From Setomelanomma holmii (Eukaryota; Ascomycota; Dothideomycetes; Pleosporales; Phaeosphaeriaceae), in NCBI GenBank assembly GCA_010015745.1, contig ML978192.1, forward strand, positions 186,001-250,000: a DNA stretch of 64,000 bases, given 5' to 3'. A model generated the notes under the pieces. It saw nothing but the letters and a program-made list of their open reading frames with translations, had not been told where the DNA came from and ran no database searches. Of this stretch, positions 36,216-48,324 are shown piece after piece (position 1 is the stretch's first letter; every line of letters starts with the position of its first letter). Both the position numbers and the translations under genes were made by a program.

Positions 36216-36964
36216 ATGCCGCTCATTCACGAATCCTACGACTCCCTCCCTTGTATGTTAATCTGGGCACACTGCGCATCTGGCATTGCCCGCTGCGCGT
36301 GATAGCATTGAGGTGCATGGGCTAATGGGCTGCAGACGTTGATGCGCCGCTCGACGAGGGCAGTCTCGCAGCTGCGCGGGCGGTGATAGATGCCGATGTC
36401 AGAAGCGCTGGCGTAGATACCTCGGACCTCCACCCAGCGCTGATACCGGCCGCGCAGTACCAGCCACAGTTCTCCAACTTCATCGAGCGCGAGCATGCAC
36501 GGTTAGACGGCGACGCGACGTCGAAGATGTCGGGCATCGACACGAAGCGCTACGAGAACCTCGAAGCGCCAGAAAACACCAGCCCCACCAGCGACGAAGA
36601 TAGGCCGGAATTATTGGAGCAGTGGAACAAGGCGCTCAAGCAGGCATACACAAGCTCCGAGTACGTTGAGGGCAGACTGACTCAGCTCGGTCTGCTGGAG
36701 AAGTTTGGCAAGAATGCGTGGTTGGTGGGCAATTCCCAGCTCGAGGATATACTTAAAGGCATCGAGGCAGAGCTTGCAGATGTGCGCAAACAGCAGGAAG
36801 AGGTCGAGAGCATGAGGCGGTCACACCAGGAAAGCGTGCATGGCGAGATTCAGACACTGGAGGGGACGTGGAAGAAGGGCGTGGGGCGAGTGTTGGAGAC
36901 AGAGGTGGCCGCAGAAGGATTGAAGCAGCAAATTCTGGAGCGGCGGCGCGCTGGAGCTGTTTGA
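36216..36964 (+). CDS. Pre-mRNA-splicing factor SPF27 (BCAS2/Cwf7 family)
   Basis: Two exons, 36216-36252 and 36336-36964, with an 83-nt intron (GTATGT..GCAG); 221 aa. The start MPLIHESYDSLPYVDAPLDE is the typical BCAS2/SPF27 opening, followed by ALIPAAQYQPQFSNFIERE and a long coiled coil (about residues 130-215) rich in Glu, Gln and Leu. The family is a core component of the Prp19/NineTeen complex in the spliceosome. Length agrees with relatives. Secure. Confidence 0.92.
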
Positions 36965-37304
36965 TACCATTGTGGACCTCTGTTTCCGGCGCAACCTGGA
37001 CTGGACTTAGATTGATACCCTTTCCATTCATCCTATGGCCGCAAGCTGGACTATTTGGACTCGTGTCGTCCCCCAACGCGTTCGAAAGCTCCTGCTCTTT
37101 CTCGACGTACCATGGACCCTTTCAGAGGTCACCGCGCCACGAAGTGAATGCTGGAAATATCTCGGTCTCGGCGAGCCCTGCAGATACTCTTTCGCAAGCA
37201 TGGCGCGTCAAAACCAATCACCTTCCCTTTCTCCGCATTGACTTGCACCACACCATTCTTCTCATACTTTGCACTGCCTATCGGTGCGCAGATTGATCGC
37301 CACC
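36965..37304. other. Spacer between two plus-strand genes
   Basis: 340 bp holding the 3' flank of SPF27 and the promoter of the next gene. Nothing else seen. Confidence 0.4.
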
Positions 37305-38377
37305 ATGGCCAGTCATCGAGACACCTTCGGCCCTGCGCTGCAAGGTCGCCATGAGACAGCAGTCGCCAACCTCGCCGCAAAGGTGCGACGCGTTGGCCTA
37401 TCCGACCGCATTTTTCGTAAATTCTTCATCAACGATGTCTACAGCGGTGCCTCAAATGCCTACACACCTCTCGTACCGACCGATGTTCAGCTTCCATACA
37501 TATTCGTGGACCATAACGCACTCTATCGCGCAAATCGTCTCCTTCGTCCACTTCCTACCTCGTCGGCTGAGTTCCAGTTAATCTGCGCTTAGTGGTTCTG
37601 GGGCGTAGATAATAGCCATGCTTTCACCACCCTCTGTTGGCGCATCAGATACAACGAAGGGCTCATGCTCCTCGTGCTGGCACGCCCACAGCTTCTGACC
37701 TTCTGCAAACCGGAGCGGAGGCGTTCGTACAGGCCTTCATCGCCGCCTGGTTGGAAGGCGCGGATCAATCTGCGGATTTCACCGCGCGCGAGGCATTTGT
37801 GGGTCTATGGGCTGAGGGCACTTTCGATCTGATCTACTGGCTCGGCAAATCCGCCAAAATGGACAGGAAGATCCATCGCATCAAGAAGGCGCTGAATGGC
37901 AACGGCAAGGAAGTCAAGGAGCAACTATCGCTCGGAGAGGCTGACTTCGTCACATTTATGTGCAGCTTGAATATATACAGCAGGTCCGAGATTTTGGCCC
38001 AGCGCTCGCACTCGAGTGGCACCGGAACCGAGTCACAGCCACAAAGAATGGGTCCGCAGAGCCCGAAACCGAACCCGAGGACGAAGAGACTAGCATCGAA
38101 GGCTTGTTCGCCAAAGTCAGTTTCGGAAAGCCTTCAAGACGTGAACTGGCGCTGGTCGATTGGGACGAACGATTTGGTCAAGGCTGTGCTCGTCGATATC
38201 TATGGAAGTGTCGAGCAATTGGAAGTCGTGCAGAACACCGGGGCGGCTTGGACGGAATATGACATAGCCATGAAGATCCTCACAGATATTTGGAAGGAGC
38301 TCGATTATGGAAGTGATGATGGACAGCAGGAGCGCAATGAGGGTCCTACGGAGATCGGGATTCGAGTGGACTGGTGA
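37305..38377 (+). CDS. Unknown protein, two exons proposed
   Basis: From ATG 37305 (context CACCATGG) a frame reads MASHRDTFGPALQGRHETAV onward and stays open to a TAG at 37590-37592. A second long frame, 37637-38377, has no usable ATG near its start and reads DLLQTGAEAFVQAFIAAWLE, AREAFVGLWAEGTFDLIYWL. A proposed intron 37577-37659 (GTTAAT..GAAG) joins them in frame as EFQ/AHAPRAG, giving 329 aa. The donor and acceptor are weak, so the boundary is uncertain. The N-terminal part has basic and aromatic residues (DRIFRKFFINDVYSGA) and the C-terminal part has helices around a low-complexity middle. No domain recognised. It could also be two separate genes or a broken gene. Confidence 0.5.
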
Positions 38378-38685
38378 ATTCGATAGGCGGGGCTGTCCAC
38401 AAGCCCTGGTGATGGTGCATGAGGCTCCGGATAAGATGGCTCCACGGCTACGTTGCTGTATGACAGTACCGAAAGTTCATACATAAGCACTTGAACCAAC
38501 CTAGCCTGCCGCATAACAAGCTGAATATGTCTGGTCCCGTCAAAATTAAAGACAAATTTGGCACTCATGAACCGATCAATGCTCTAATGTGGACGCCCCG
38601 CTGACTCAAAATAGCAAGGGCACCGAGCACAACAACATGAGAATGGCCATTCCATCCCATGCCCCTCAGAAAACATACTTTTTCG
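38378..38685. other. Convergent 3' region
   Basis: 308 bp between the 3' ends of the unknown gene (+) and the SDR gene (-). Nothing else seen. Confidence 0.5.
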
Positions 38686-39621
38686 CTACAACTTCGCCCC
38701 AACCACACTCCCCCCATCCAATGCAATCGTCGCCCCATTAACATAACTTCCCGCCCTCGAACTCAACCAAATACACGTCCCAGCCACATCCTCCGGGCTC
38801 CCAATCCTACCCAACGGAATCCCACTCTCAATCACGTCCTTGAATTTCTCCAACGTCGCTTTCATCATCTTGCTCTGAAATGGCCCGCACGCAATCGTAT
38901 TACTCGTGATGCCCCTCTTGCCCAGATGACTAGCGAGCACGCGGCTCATGTGATGTAAGCCGGCTTTTGAGGCGGAGTACGCGAACGTTTCGAGCGCGGG
39001 GACGCGCAGGCCGTCAACGGAGCCGATGTTGATTATGCGTGCGGGTGAGGTGGGCGTGGACGCGGCTTCGAGGAGTGGGGTTACGGCTTGTGTGAGTTGG
39101 AAGACGCGTTTGAGATTGAGGTTAAGGACGCGGTCCCATGCGGCGGAGGGGTAGGTGTCGTAGGATTCGCCCCAGTTGGAGCCGGAGTTGTTGACTAGGA
39201 CGTCAAGCTCTACATCATTGTCAGCATCCACATTCTTTGCCTGGCTATTACATGCGGGAATGGAATAGTTTGGCTTATGCGTACTTCCAGCACGTTTCTC
39301 CAGCTCATCAGCAACCTTTTTCAGTTCTTCCTCCTTGTAAAAATCGGCTACGATGAAGTCGGCCTTGCCTTTGCCAAGCGCATTGAGCTCTTTGCATGCT
39401 TGTTCGCAGGCTTTGGCGTCGCGTGAGGAAATGTATACGTTGGCATAGTTTTGGACGAAGCCTTCGCTGATCATGCGGCCAATGCCTTTTGCGCCGCCGG
39501 TTACGAGGACGACTTTGCCCTGGTTGTGGTTAGCATGTGGAGAGGGCGAGGTTGATGGGCTGCTCTGTTGGGAGTGTAGGAGGGAGCTTACTTGAACGTC
39601 GAAGAGGGTTGAGTTATCCAT
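38686..39621 (-). CDS. Short-chain dehydrogenase/reductase
   Basis: Three exons, 39621-39592, 39519-39285 and 39209-38686, giving 262 aa. The Rossmann motif TGGAKGIGRM, the LDVLVNNSG motif and the catalytic YSASK are all present, and the C-terminus (GSYVNGATIALDGG) is classic SDR. Removing the introns gives the family-typical junctions FDVQGKVVLVTGG and KRAGKLDVLVNNSG. Both introns are multiples of three (72 and 75 nt) with no in-frame stop, so the unspliced frame is open for 311 aa. The NNSG instead of NNAG is a minor variant. An NAD(P)-dependent oxidoreductase; the substrate is unknown. Confidence 0.9.
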   Translation of the reverse strand: MDNSTLFDVQVSSLLHSQQSSPSTSPSPHANHNQGKVVLVTGGAKGIGRMISEGFVQNYANVYISSRDAKACEQACKELNALGKGKADFIVADFYKEEELKKVADELEKRAGSTHKPNYSIPACNSQAKNVDADNDVELDVLVNNSGSNWGESYDTYPSAAWDRVLNLNLKRVFQLTQAVTPLLEAASTPTSPARIINIGSVDGLRVPALETFAYSASKAGLHHMSRVLASHLGKRGITSNTIACGPFQSKMMKATLEKFKDVIESGIPLGRIGSPEDVAGTCIWLSSRAGSYVNGATIALDGGSVVGAKL

Positions 39622-40177
39622 TTTCGAGATTTTTTCGGGAGATGTCTAGTATTAGACGAGCAGAATTGGACGTTGAGGAGTACATAGTGCGACGTGCTTG
39701 ACGTTCGTCATCAACCGAAGCGCCGAAAGCTGGGGAAGACCTCGGCAGCCGAGGCACGGCTTAGCGTGGTTTTACCGCCAGCTTTCGCAGCAGATACGAA
39801 CTGCACGTAAGACCATCTACCAATAGTTTTCAATGCTCGTCCATCTGACCTGAGCCCCATCTTGCACTGGCTCACTATATACAAACATCGGTACAATGAG
39901 AGCTCAAGCTGGCTGTACCTGGGTGCTCGAAATTTTGGAATTGCCTTCATGTCGAATTCACCAAAGGAATTCACAAGTGCCACAGTCAACATGTTCTTCA
40001 GAACGCCGAGTTTGGTAACAAGTGAAAGTAAATGATAGACCTACGTTCTGTCAACCTGGAGATCACCTTGGGTGAAGGTATGCGCCTTCCTCTGCAATTG
40101 TTTGGCTCTACGTCACTGGCGCGTGCGGTCACACCTTCTCTTGTAACTCGCCTTCAGCCGCCCTGAACGACCGCTGA
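39622..40177. other. Intergenic, SDR upstream region
   Basis: SDR promoter and spacer. A short possible exon near 40033 (MIDLRSVNLEITLGE followed by GTATGC) could belong to the broken gene to the right, but its phase does not fit. Confidence 0.35.
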
Positions 40178-40730
40178 ACACACCGCGAGCAATCGCATGC
40201 ATCGGATGCTTCACTATCACTACGCGCACTGCGTAAACGTCTGCTTGATCTTCCAGGAGGTATGCTTCTCTCACTCCTTCACTTGACCACGCTGACCCAG
40301 CAATCTTTAGATATTCGCATCCTCATCTACGCCCAAGCCACCAAAACTCAGACAATAGCCGCGACCACACTGTTCGTACCTCCGCTTCCTAAAGTCAAAG
40401 GGCAACGCCGTATTCAGCCTCCCGGATGGTCGTTGTCTCCTAATTGGGCCAAAAGCCGTCGCCAGTACTTCGGCTTCACGCAGACATCAACTGCGCGCCA
40501 GACTGCTGCCTCTGTACACGCGATGTGTTCGTATAAGAGCTGCACCCGAAAATTTTCGAGAGTATATGGAGCTCTTTATCATACGCGGGAAGATTCTTGA
40601 GGACTTGGAGCATATCGTGGGTCGATTCATTGTACCTAACAAGGGATGGTTCACTCGACCATTTCGCCAACCCAGACCACAAAGAGACAGACATTGTGCC
40701 CGCTCTCCGAATACGCAGGTTGTTACCTAG
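40178..40730 (+). pseudogene. Broken LPxEIRxxIY-type (2EXR/F-box-like) gene
   Basis: An exon ending at 40259 and one starting at 40311, joined by a 51-nt GTATGC..TTTAG intron, give LLDLPGDIRILIYAQATKTQ, the opening of a large fungal family with an LPxEIRxxIY helix. No in-frame ATG lies between the upstream TGA (40175) and the exon. The frame also shifts by one around 40460-40500, after which SRRHQLRARLLPLYTRCVRI and ENFREYMELFIIRGKILEDL continue the family pattern (RQLRxExLPLYY). Missing start and a frameshift indicate a degraded copy. An intact relative is at 57228-57999. Confidence 0.45.
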
Positions 40731-43700
40731 GCTCAAGATCATCGCTTATCGCGATCACGATAACGACACTGGAGTGGAGGCTATCGTGGATTCATGTACT
40801 ATCGACGTTTAGTGGACTTACTTCGACGAAGCTGTGAGTCGAATCCTGATTCTATCGAACGAGAAAGCGATATACATTCAGGTGCTGGTGTCGCCAGAGT
40901 ACGAGGAGCACTGAATGGCTGGTGGTCGCTAGCGCAAATTCTGGCATGGGTGGGCTGATGGTCATGTGCGGTTACGGGCCGAGCGGACTTGACTAAAGGT
41001 CAATTGGAATTCAAAAAGGATGTCTGCGGACGTTGAGGATGAAGAAGGAAGACACTGGCCTTCCTCGATTGTTGGTATTCGACCTCGTCCTTTAGCCTGG
41101 GGATTGGGCGGTGAAACACAATCAATGGAACCCGCACGGTCATCTCAAGTCGGCAGCTGAGATTTTCATCGGCGTGACGAAACACATGGAAGAGTTGGGA
41201 GCGTGCTTGGTTATAGACGCATCGGCATGATGGGTCATGCCGACAACTGGCCGCAAAGTGACCCTTCAAGTCACGTCGCAAATACGAAGGCACTTCACAA
41301 CGCCCCACGGCGAAGTAATCGGTACCACGAGATCTAATTGGTTATTAGTCCCCGAACGTCGACATATCCCCCATGCCTCCTTCAGAGGCAAAGCCGCCGA
41401 AGTTGAGACTCAGGTCTCATTTATGACCCATCATCGACCTTGTGTGTCGCCCTGCTCAGCTCGATGCTCCACACTGTGGTAAGCACGTCCGGGGCCACGA
41501 TCAAGCAGGTCTCGACTTTGTTGAACGTATACTTTACTAAGCAAGCCGTTGAACAAGCAAATTGAAGCATCAGACCACTCACGCGCCACAATTGACGAAT
41601 ATTTCTCGTGGCGTGATGTCGTTCACGCATGCGAGGAGTGGAAGCGTTCTCGAAATCTATATGCCAAGGCGTACACGTAGCGAGATCGCGAGGATTCTTC
41701 GAGTCTGCAGTAGTCCATGGCGTCTATTTCGTGATTCATTCGATGCAGAATCAGAGTCGTAACAATCGCAAACCGAAGCGAGGTATTATGAGCTGGAGGC
41801 CAAAACTTGGTCCAATTTTCGCAGGTTTGGCGTCCAACGCAAGTTGAGTTTCTTGTATAATTGGGGTATAATGGGCTGCAAGTGGTCGAGGGGCAAGTAT
41901 GGGATGTGTTCGGCTCGTCTGAATTTGATTGCCGATACAGGCTGAGAAGGACTCACACGTGAGAGCGGACACTTGTGGACGAAGATAGTTTGGCGTCCTC
42001 TGGTGGTGAGACGCAGACCTGGTCATCTCCTAGAATTCCCCTATCTCCTTTCTTGGGCGGTGCAAGGTTTGGCGGAATTCTTGGTTTGTGCTTCCTCAGG
42101 TAGGTGTCCGAGCTAAAGCTTCCGAGCAAGGCCGACGACAAAGATCCAGGAGCTCACATCGTGGGCAGCAAACGAGCAGGCTGTTGGAATAGCTCAAACA
42201 CACACAGACTGCAGTGTCTTGCTTGGAAGTGTAAAGCAAGAGGCACAGTACGGACTGGACAGGCCTGATGAGCTGATGGCCTGTCGTCTAAAAACAAGAT
42301 ACTGTTCGCATGCAATGCACACCTGTAAGAAACCTGGCAAAGTGTAGCGCGTGGTCAGGGTGGATCATTGAGCATGATCTGCACGTTCGCGACACCGCGG
42401 GTGGATCGAAGGTCATTCTTGCCATATTCACGAGGATGAAACTTAAGCAAGCGAAAGGAACGAAAGTCGCTATGGACCACCAGCCAATCAGACGATGGCG
42501 GTAGCGTACCATCGCTTGGTCGCTGCATACTAGACATTACGCGATTACAGCACGTGGTAGAGTGATCAACCCACTGAATCGCAGTTCCCGTACGACTAGA
42601 AGTCAGATTAATCACGATCAAACACGCTACTGTATATTCTGGGTAGCATATGCACAAGTGGACATAGCCCAGAATACATGTATTGCAAATCGCAAGGTGC
42701 TTGTGCTGGGTAGGGCGAAATGATCATTGAGGGGCATGGAAGGATCAAGTTCGAGACTCCTGTGGCTGCATGAGTAATTGCATTGTCCAGCTACCATGGG
42801 ATTTAAATAACGGTCAGCAACCTGCCACGAATCGACCAATGCGATGACAGGTTGTGGCTTAGAAGCACACTAATGCTTAGATCTGCAGCTTTGGCGAGTG
42901 CTCCGAGTAGCTGGAGCGAGTGCATGGCGAAGTGCAAAAGCCCATGGTTGAAGGAAGAGGCTTAGCGCAAAAGTTCTTCGGGAGTCTGGCACTCATTTCG
43001 ACTCGACTCGATTCGACCTCTGCAGCCACAGTACCCTATTACCGTTACCTTCACAGCCTCGATCGAGATTGAAAAGTGAGGTTCTGGATGGCACATCGCG
43101 GTGTTCAAGAGTCCAGACCGCGGGCCGTTGCCGCGAACGTGCTCTGCAAGTGAGCCGATTCAAGCCCCTGGTCATTATTAGAGCAGATCGACCTAGGATT
43201 TCATACAATACGATGTGCAGCGATGCACACAGCATTTCATCAGGTCACGGATAGGGGTATGGCGATGGGCAACACATTTGCGAAACTCGATCGCGAGAAT
43301 GCTGAATTTTTGGTCACGATGATCAGGATGTCCCGCATCGCCGATGCGCCCACCGGAGCCGCTCTCCGCACGAATTGCAGCTGACCTTTATGGGTAGTCT
43401 GATGGTACCGTAGCCGGGAATAGTGCTATGATGGGCCTATGTCAAGATAATGGCAGCACCGCGTATTGCTTGGCCAAGCTCGACTCAGCCTCCACTGTCG
43501 ACACATTTGGGCGGAGAGTGGTGCCAGTTGACGGCGGCGTCGTCGAACATTAGCAAAATGCGGAGGTTCAGAGCGCGGCCGTCGAGAAGCGCCGCGGAAA
43601 AGCAGCCTTCAGAAGCACAATGACCAAGACGTGAGCAGGATGCGTGGCATCGCGAACTTTTGTCAAACCACGGCGAGCGCTGCCTGGTGGAGGCTAGCGC

Positions 43701-43914
43701 GCAACCGGCCGGCAGCGGTCTAGACCACAGGTACTCTGTTCAAACGTCTTTCAGCATCAGACCACCAATCCACCCATGTCAAATGCCACTCAGCTACTAG
43801 TTCCTGCAAGGACCCTGCCGCGGGAATTGCCATGCTTCCATTGCAGGTACAGCCTTCAAATAACCGTATTGTCCCATTTCACTATAAGCTCTCTCTCCGG
43901 ATGACACCTACGTA
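40731..43914. other. Gene-poor stretch
   Basis: About 3.2 kb with only short frames. A plus-frame fragment around 41600 (TIDEYFSWRDVVHACEEWKR) looks protein-like but ends quickly. The last 500 bp are the promoter and leader of the SAM-HMG regulator. No repeats or RNA genes recognised. Confidence 0.4.
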
Positions 43915-46495
43915 ATGTTGATCATAACCCCTTCCAGTCCGACTACACCAGAGTTGAGTGGAGTGCTTGAGCGTTTGAGTCTGAGCAACTATCTTCAAGT
44001 TCTTTCTGAAAATGGTTTCCACGACTGGGATACAGTGGTGGATATTACCGAGGAGGACCTCACTGCCCTGAACTTCAAGCTCGGCCATCGTCGAGCACTG
44101 CAGCGGGAGATAGCTACCTGGAGAGGACTGCCATCGTCCTTGTCTCTGGATCCAGATACCACTACACACGAACCGACTTCGCTTTCGACTTCAGCCTTGG
44201 AGACGTTGGCAAGACAGATTTCTACCCCGCCACCAAGAGAAAAGCGGAGGTACAGACGCCATCCGCGGCCTGACCCTCATGCACCAAAGAAACCAAAAAC
44301 AGCCTGTACGATATTATACTACTGACCTTGTTTGACGCAGCTTAACGATTGTCAGATGTCAACTTTGCTGACCAACTCCGGACCGACCCAGAAGTCAGCC
44401 AGCTGACGTTCGTCAACATCGCAAGGGAAGTGGGCCGAAGATGGCAGGATTTGCCGGCAGAACAAAAGCGGGTCTGGGAAAGCAACGCCGCCCGAGCCAT
44501 GCAAGAATTCGAAGCTCAGATGGATGAGTACAAGAAAACAGAGAGTCGGCGCAAATACCAGATCTACCTCAACGATTTCAAGGCCCAACAGTTCCAAAGC
44601 TCGTCGGGAAAGCGTCCCGCAGCCAGCCGTTCCACAACAGACAGTTCCAACAACACCAGGGTAGTATCACGTGCCAGTCCAAGTTCGTCAGACACCCCTC
44701 CTTCCATCGCACCCTCGCTGGCATCAGGCGTTGAAACCGAGGCTGAGATGTGTCACAATGCTCTCACATTGGCATTCAGTGAGCTGGTCGCCCTCAGGGG
44801 TGAGATTCTCAACCAAGGCACTCAGCTGTATGACGAGAACCACCTGCCTCCAGAAGAATTGACGAGACGCTCAATATATGCTTTCATCCGGGGAACTGGA
44901 TCACTTCTGTTCATGTGGACTTATGAACAAGCCGATGAGCTCTTGGACCGCATTTACAGGCCGCAACAAAGAGTCGATGCTATGACGCTCGCAGAGTGCT
45001 TTATCGTAGCGGCTATGGGTGCTCACTACGACATGGAATGCTTCCCCGACCGCATCCGCAAGGTGCTCTACGCTTCCGGTAGCTTACATTTCCACGAGCG
45101 TACTGCACGGCAAGACTACTTACGAACTATGCGGTTGCTATTGTCCATGTCTTTCTACGCGCTGCTTGAAAAGCACATGAGCGCGAGATACGTTATCGGT
45201 AAGTTCTACGGCAAGGACAACAAGGGCAGGTACTGATTCGTTTGCAGCGGCCGGACTACAAATCGCCCGATGGAAGTGTCCATCATTTTACACAGACAGC
45301 AGGATGCCAGGAGATAAGAATTGGTGCAAAGTGTTTCGGAGCTTGATCTTTATGGACTGCTGGCTTTCGTATACGCTTGGATATACGTCTGAGGTGACAG
45401 ATAGCGACGTTCAGGTACGAGTAGTATGGCTCATTGACATGGCACATCTGACATTGGCAGCTTGCCTCCATCACATCTCAGCCTGCGACAATGACTATCG
45501 ACGAACTCATTCATAACCAAACCAGCAAAATCGGACTGTTAGCAGCAGAGATTGCAAAGACGCTGGCGGCACCGGAGCGAGCTACACGAGAAAATGTCTT
45601 CATGCTTACCTCAAAGCTGGAGGCTTGGCGTGTGGAAGTGCCCCTAATGCTGCAGATTCCCACGCTCACTTCGAACAACCCGCCAGGCCTAACGCTGTAT
45701 CAACGAAGGGCGATCCTCATGGTCCACGTAAGCGTCTCGTGTGCTCGCTAGTCTTTGCCAGCAATGCTAATACCGTTTAGATCATGTATCTTGGCGCTCT
45801 TGTGTTACTATACCGCCAATTGTTGGTAGCCACAGCTGAGACTCAGCTCACCGATGGCGCTGCTTGGAACACCGACATCTCGGTCAATGATGCTCACAGG
45901 TATCGTGATGAATGTGCCGTCGCAGCTCAGCAGATGGCACGCATCCTTGGACTCATCTCCTTCGACGGCACACTGACCAGACGATGCTGGCTGATCATGT
46001 GAGTCTTTTCTCCTCGAGCTAAACTGAAGTCGTGCATATATCTAACAAAGTCATCGCAGCTACTGGGCCTTCACAGCGTCAATCGTGCTCCTCTTCAGCG
46101 CCACCACAAAATTAGTCGACGGTGAGCTCGAAGGTGCCGACGCAGATCTGAGCTACGCAAAGCGCTCCATGGATATGCTAGAGCCATGCCGCAACATCGA
46201 GCCCATCGCAGCTCGCTACCTGGACACTCTGTGGCCTTTATACGACTCGCTGCGCGACAAGCATCAGCGTATGATCGGCCGATCCAAAACGAGTATCTTT
46301 GCTCTATTGCAATCCGACCCCGCTCTGATGAGTCCGCCTATCGCCGTGTCAAAGGAAGAGATGGGCCCGATTTGCGAGAAGCTTTCTGTGCTGCTTACAG
46401 ATCCCTTTGGTCGGAAACAAGGAGTGGCGGACGATGGGAGTATGAGACGCTTGTTGAACGCTGATGGGTCTTGCTCTGTGTTCTGGTGGAGGTAA
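43915..46495 (+). CDS. SAM domain + HMG box + fungal transcription-factor domain protein
   Basis: Six exons: 43915-44305, 44356-45198, 45248-45414, 45461-45727, 45781-45998 and 46060-46495, all with GT-AG introns of 46-61 nt and consistent phases; 773 aa. Residues about 14-70 form a SAM-like domain (LERLSLSNYLQVLSENGFHD, then ITEEDLTALNFKLGHRRALQ). A basic linker leads to an HMG box (about 125-195: PKKPKTAYVNFADQLRTD, FVNIAREVGRRWQDLPAEQK). The rest resembles the middle homology region of fungal zinc-cluster regulators (GLQIARWKCPSFYTDSRMPG, MDCWLSYTLGYTSE, YWAFTASIVLLFSATTKLVD), but there is no Zn2Cys6 cluster; the HMG box appears to supply DNA binding. Nuclear regulator is inference; target genes are unknown. 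Confidence 0.85.
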
Positions 46496-47129
46496 AACAT
46501 TATATTTCCACATGTGTGCGAATTATGTGGCATTGATTCTTGGTGTTGGAACCTTATGATACCCGCTTTTGTTGCATCACGGTAGCGCTGGCGTTGGAAA
46601 GCATTGCAAAAGGTTACCTCAGATCGAGTAACTGCTTGAGTGAGACACTCTACTTCTGCCGACTTTCACCACATCCTCGCTACACGTCTTTGAGCACTGA
46701 ATACTCGACGAATCAACGCACTGCCGTATTTCGCATTCGTCTGGAGGACCAGGTGATGTGAATGCCGTGGCCAATGACGGAACGTTTGTGGCGTCGACCG
46801 ACTGCTATGATTAGCTCGATGTCGGCATCGGAAACCTTACATGTAGTCCCCAATCTCAAATACTGCTTGCTCCTTGAACAGTTGACGACGTGTCCCAATC
46901 GTAGGGGTACAGCTGCCTCGTAAGGCAAACAGGGCAACAGTTCTGCAGGGTGAGAGGTCGTGTGTCGCGGTCGACGAGCAATATATATTGCTTATTGGAC
47001 GTCCAAATGCACATTTCAACCGAATCTTCGTCCTAGTAAGTCTATACTCGAAATCTGAGACTCGGAATTTTGTATCCTAGCGCACTACTTTCCACATATA
47101 TCGATCAGATCTACCAAATCACTTTTCAC
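46496..47129. other. Intergenic, no supported gene
   Basis: 3' flank of the SAM-HMG gene. Short frames without motifs. Confidence 0.4.
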
Positions 47130-47389
47130 GATGGGTCGCACCGGTGCCGAAGCTTTCGACAAGGCCATTGACACTTACCACTCCTCTCGCATCCGCTACC
47201 AACGAGCGCATCTACCGTTAGCGCAAGTACGCTAACGACCAACTCGTCACCAAACATCACCGTCAGTCTCATAGAAAGATGCAAGCCCAAGCCTCACTGG
47301 CATTGCAGCAGTCAATTCCACTTGGCCTTGGCAGGGGACCAGCAAAGAAGGCACTCGAAAAGGCGTCAGAACAAGCGTGTTGCGAGTGA
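47130..47389 (+). pseudogene. Possible decayed small gene
   Basis: An ATG in good context opens a protein-like frame (MGRTGAEAFDKAIDTYHSSR) that ends at a TAA after about 34 codons. In another frame NERIYR, then a TAG, then RKYANDQLVTKHHRQSHRK and SLALQQSIPLGLGRGPAKKA continue as a basic, plausible protein to a TGA ending at 47389. One frameshift and one stop would explain this. No family recognised. Weak. Confidence 0.3.
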
Positions 47390-48324
47390 AAATATTCTCA
47401 AGGCAGAGGGTGTGCCGAGGAAGAGTGTAACGATGCCGGAACGGCTTTCGTCGTATGGGGCGGGTGTACCCGTCGCATGACCAGCAGATCCACCCTTTGG
47501 GCCCACGTGTGTTCGCAGAGGCAAGTCGTGGACGATAACAGTGTATAGACGACTGATCCTGCAACGTACATTGCCCGAATCATGTACTTGGGCATGTTAT
47601 CGGAAGTCTTGGCCGGCTTACTGACGTTGGGATAAACTAGTGCCAGCACGCCATCGACCGCTGCACATGCTGGCCTATCAGGTACCGTGTGGGCAAGCCT
47701 ACTTCGGCCGCTGATATCGGGACATACTCTAGCCGCCTGAGGTACACAGCAGATACACAGCTCTCTACTTACCTTGCTTGTGCTGCTATGTTGCGTGGGG
47801 GAACCGATATCGTACCTTGCGCCACGCCGCCACATCATACCTTCCCGCAAGACACACGTATCGATTCTCGCTCTGCATTGCATTGCACCAGCCAGCCAGC
47901 ACATCACAACCTCTCCTCAACGAGAGCACATGTACCGAAAACGTATCCCAGCGGTAGTGGTCGCGGTTGTGGTTTGCTGTCTGATAAGCCCGATTTAGAC
48001 GACGCTTGTGCTGCAGAGGGGAAAGGGGGAGGATGCGAGGCTCGGATTGGTCTCGATCGACAGGGCAGCCGGACCTCCACTTTGTCCCGTTGGTGCTCGT
48101 GCCAGGGAAGGTGCGAGCTTGGGGCGCGCGTCATTTCGTTGAAATGGGGAAGAATGCCCACCTTGCTACTTGGACGTTGTCCGTTGCTTCCCTTTTATTT
48201 GGCTATACTTTGTCTTTTTTGTTCCTGTTACTTTGGGTCTTGCGATTGCGCATTGCTGCGAGCATTTCAATGAGAAGGTCGATAAGGGATATTGTTGCGT
48301 TGCACTCAGAGTACGAGATAAGGG
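47390..48324. other. Intergenic, no supported gene
   Basis: Upstream region of the next gene. A plus frame 48006-48362 with a hydrophobic stretch (SLLFGYTLSFLFLLLWVL) overlaps the start of that gene in another phase and is not called. Confidence 0.35.
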
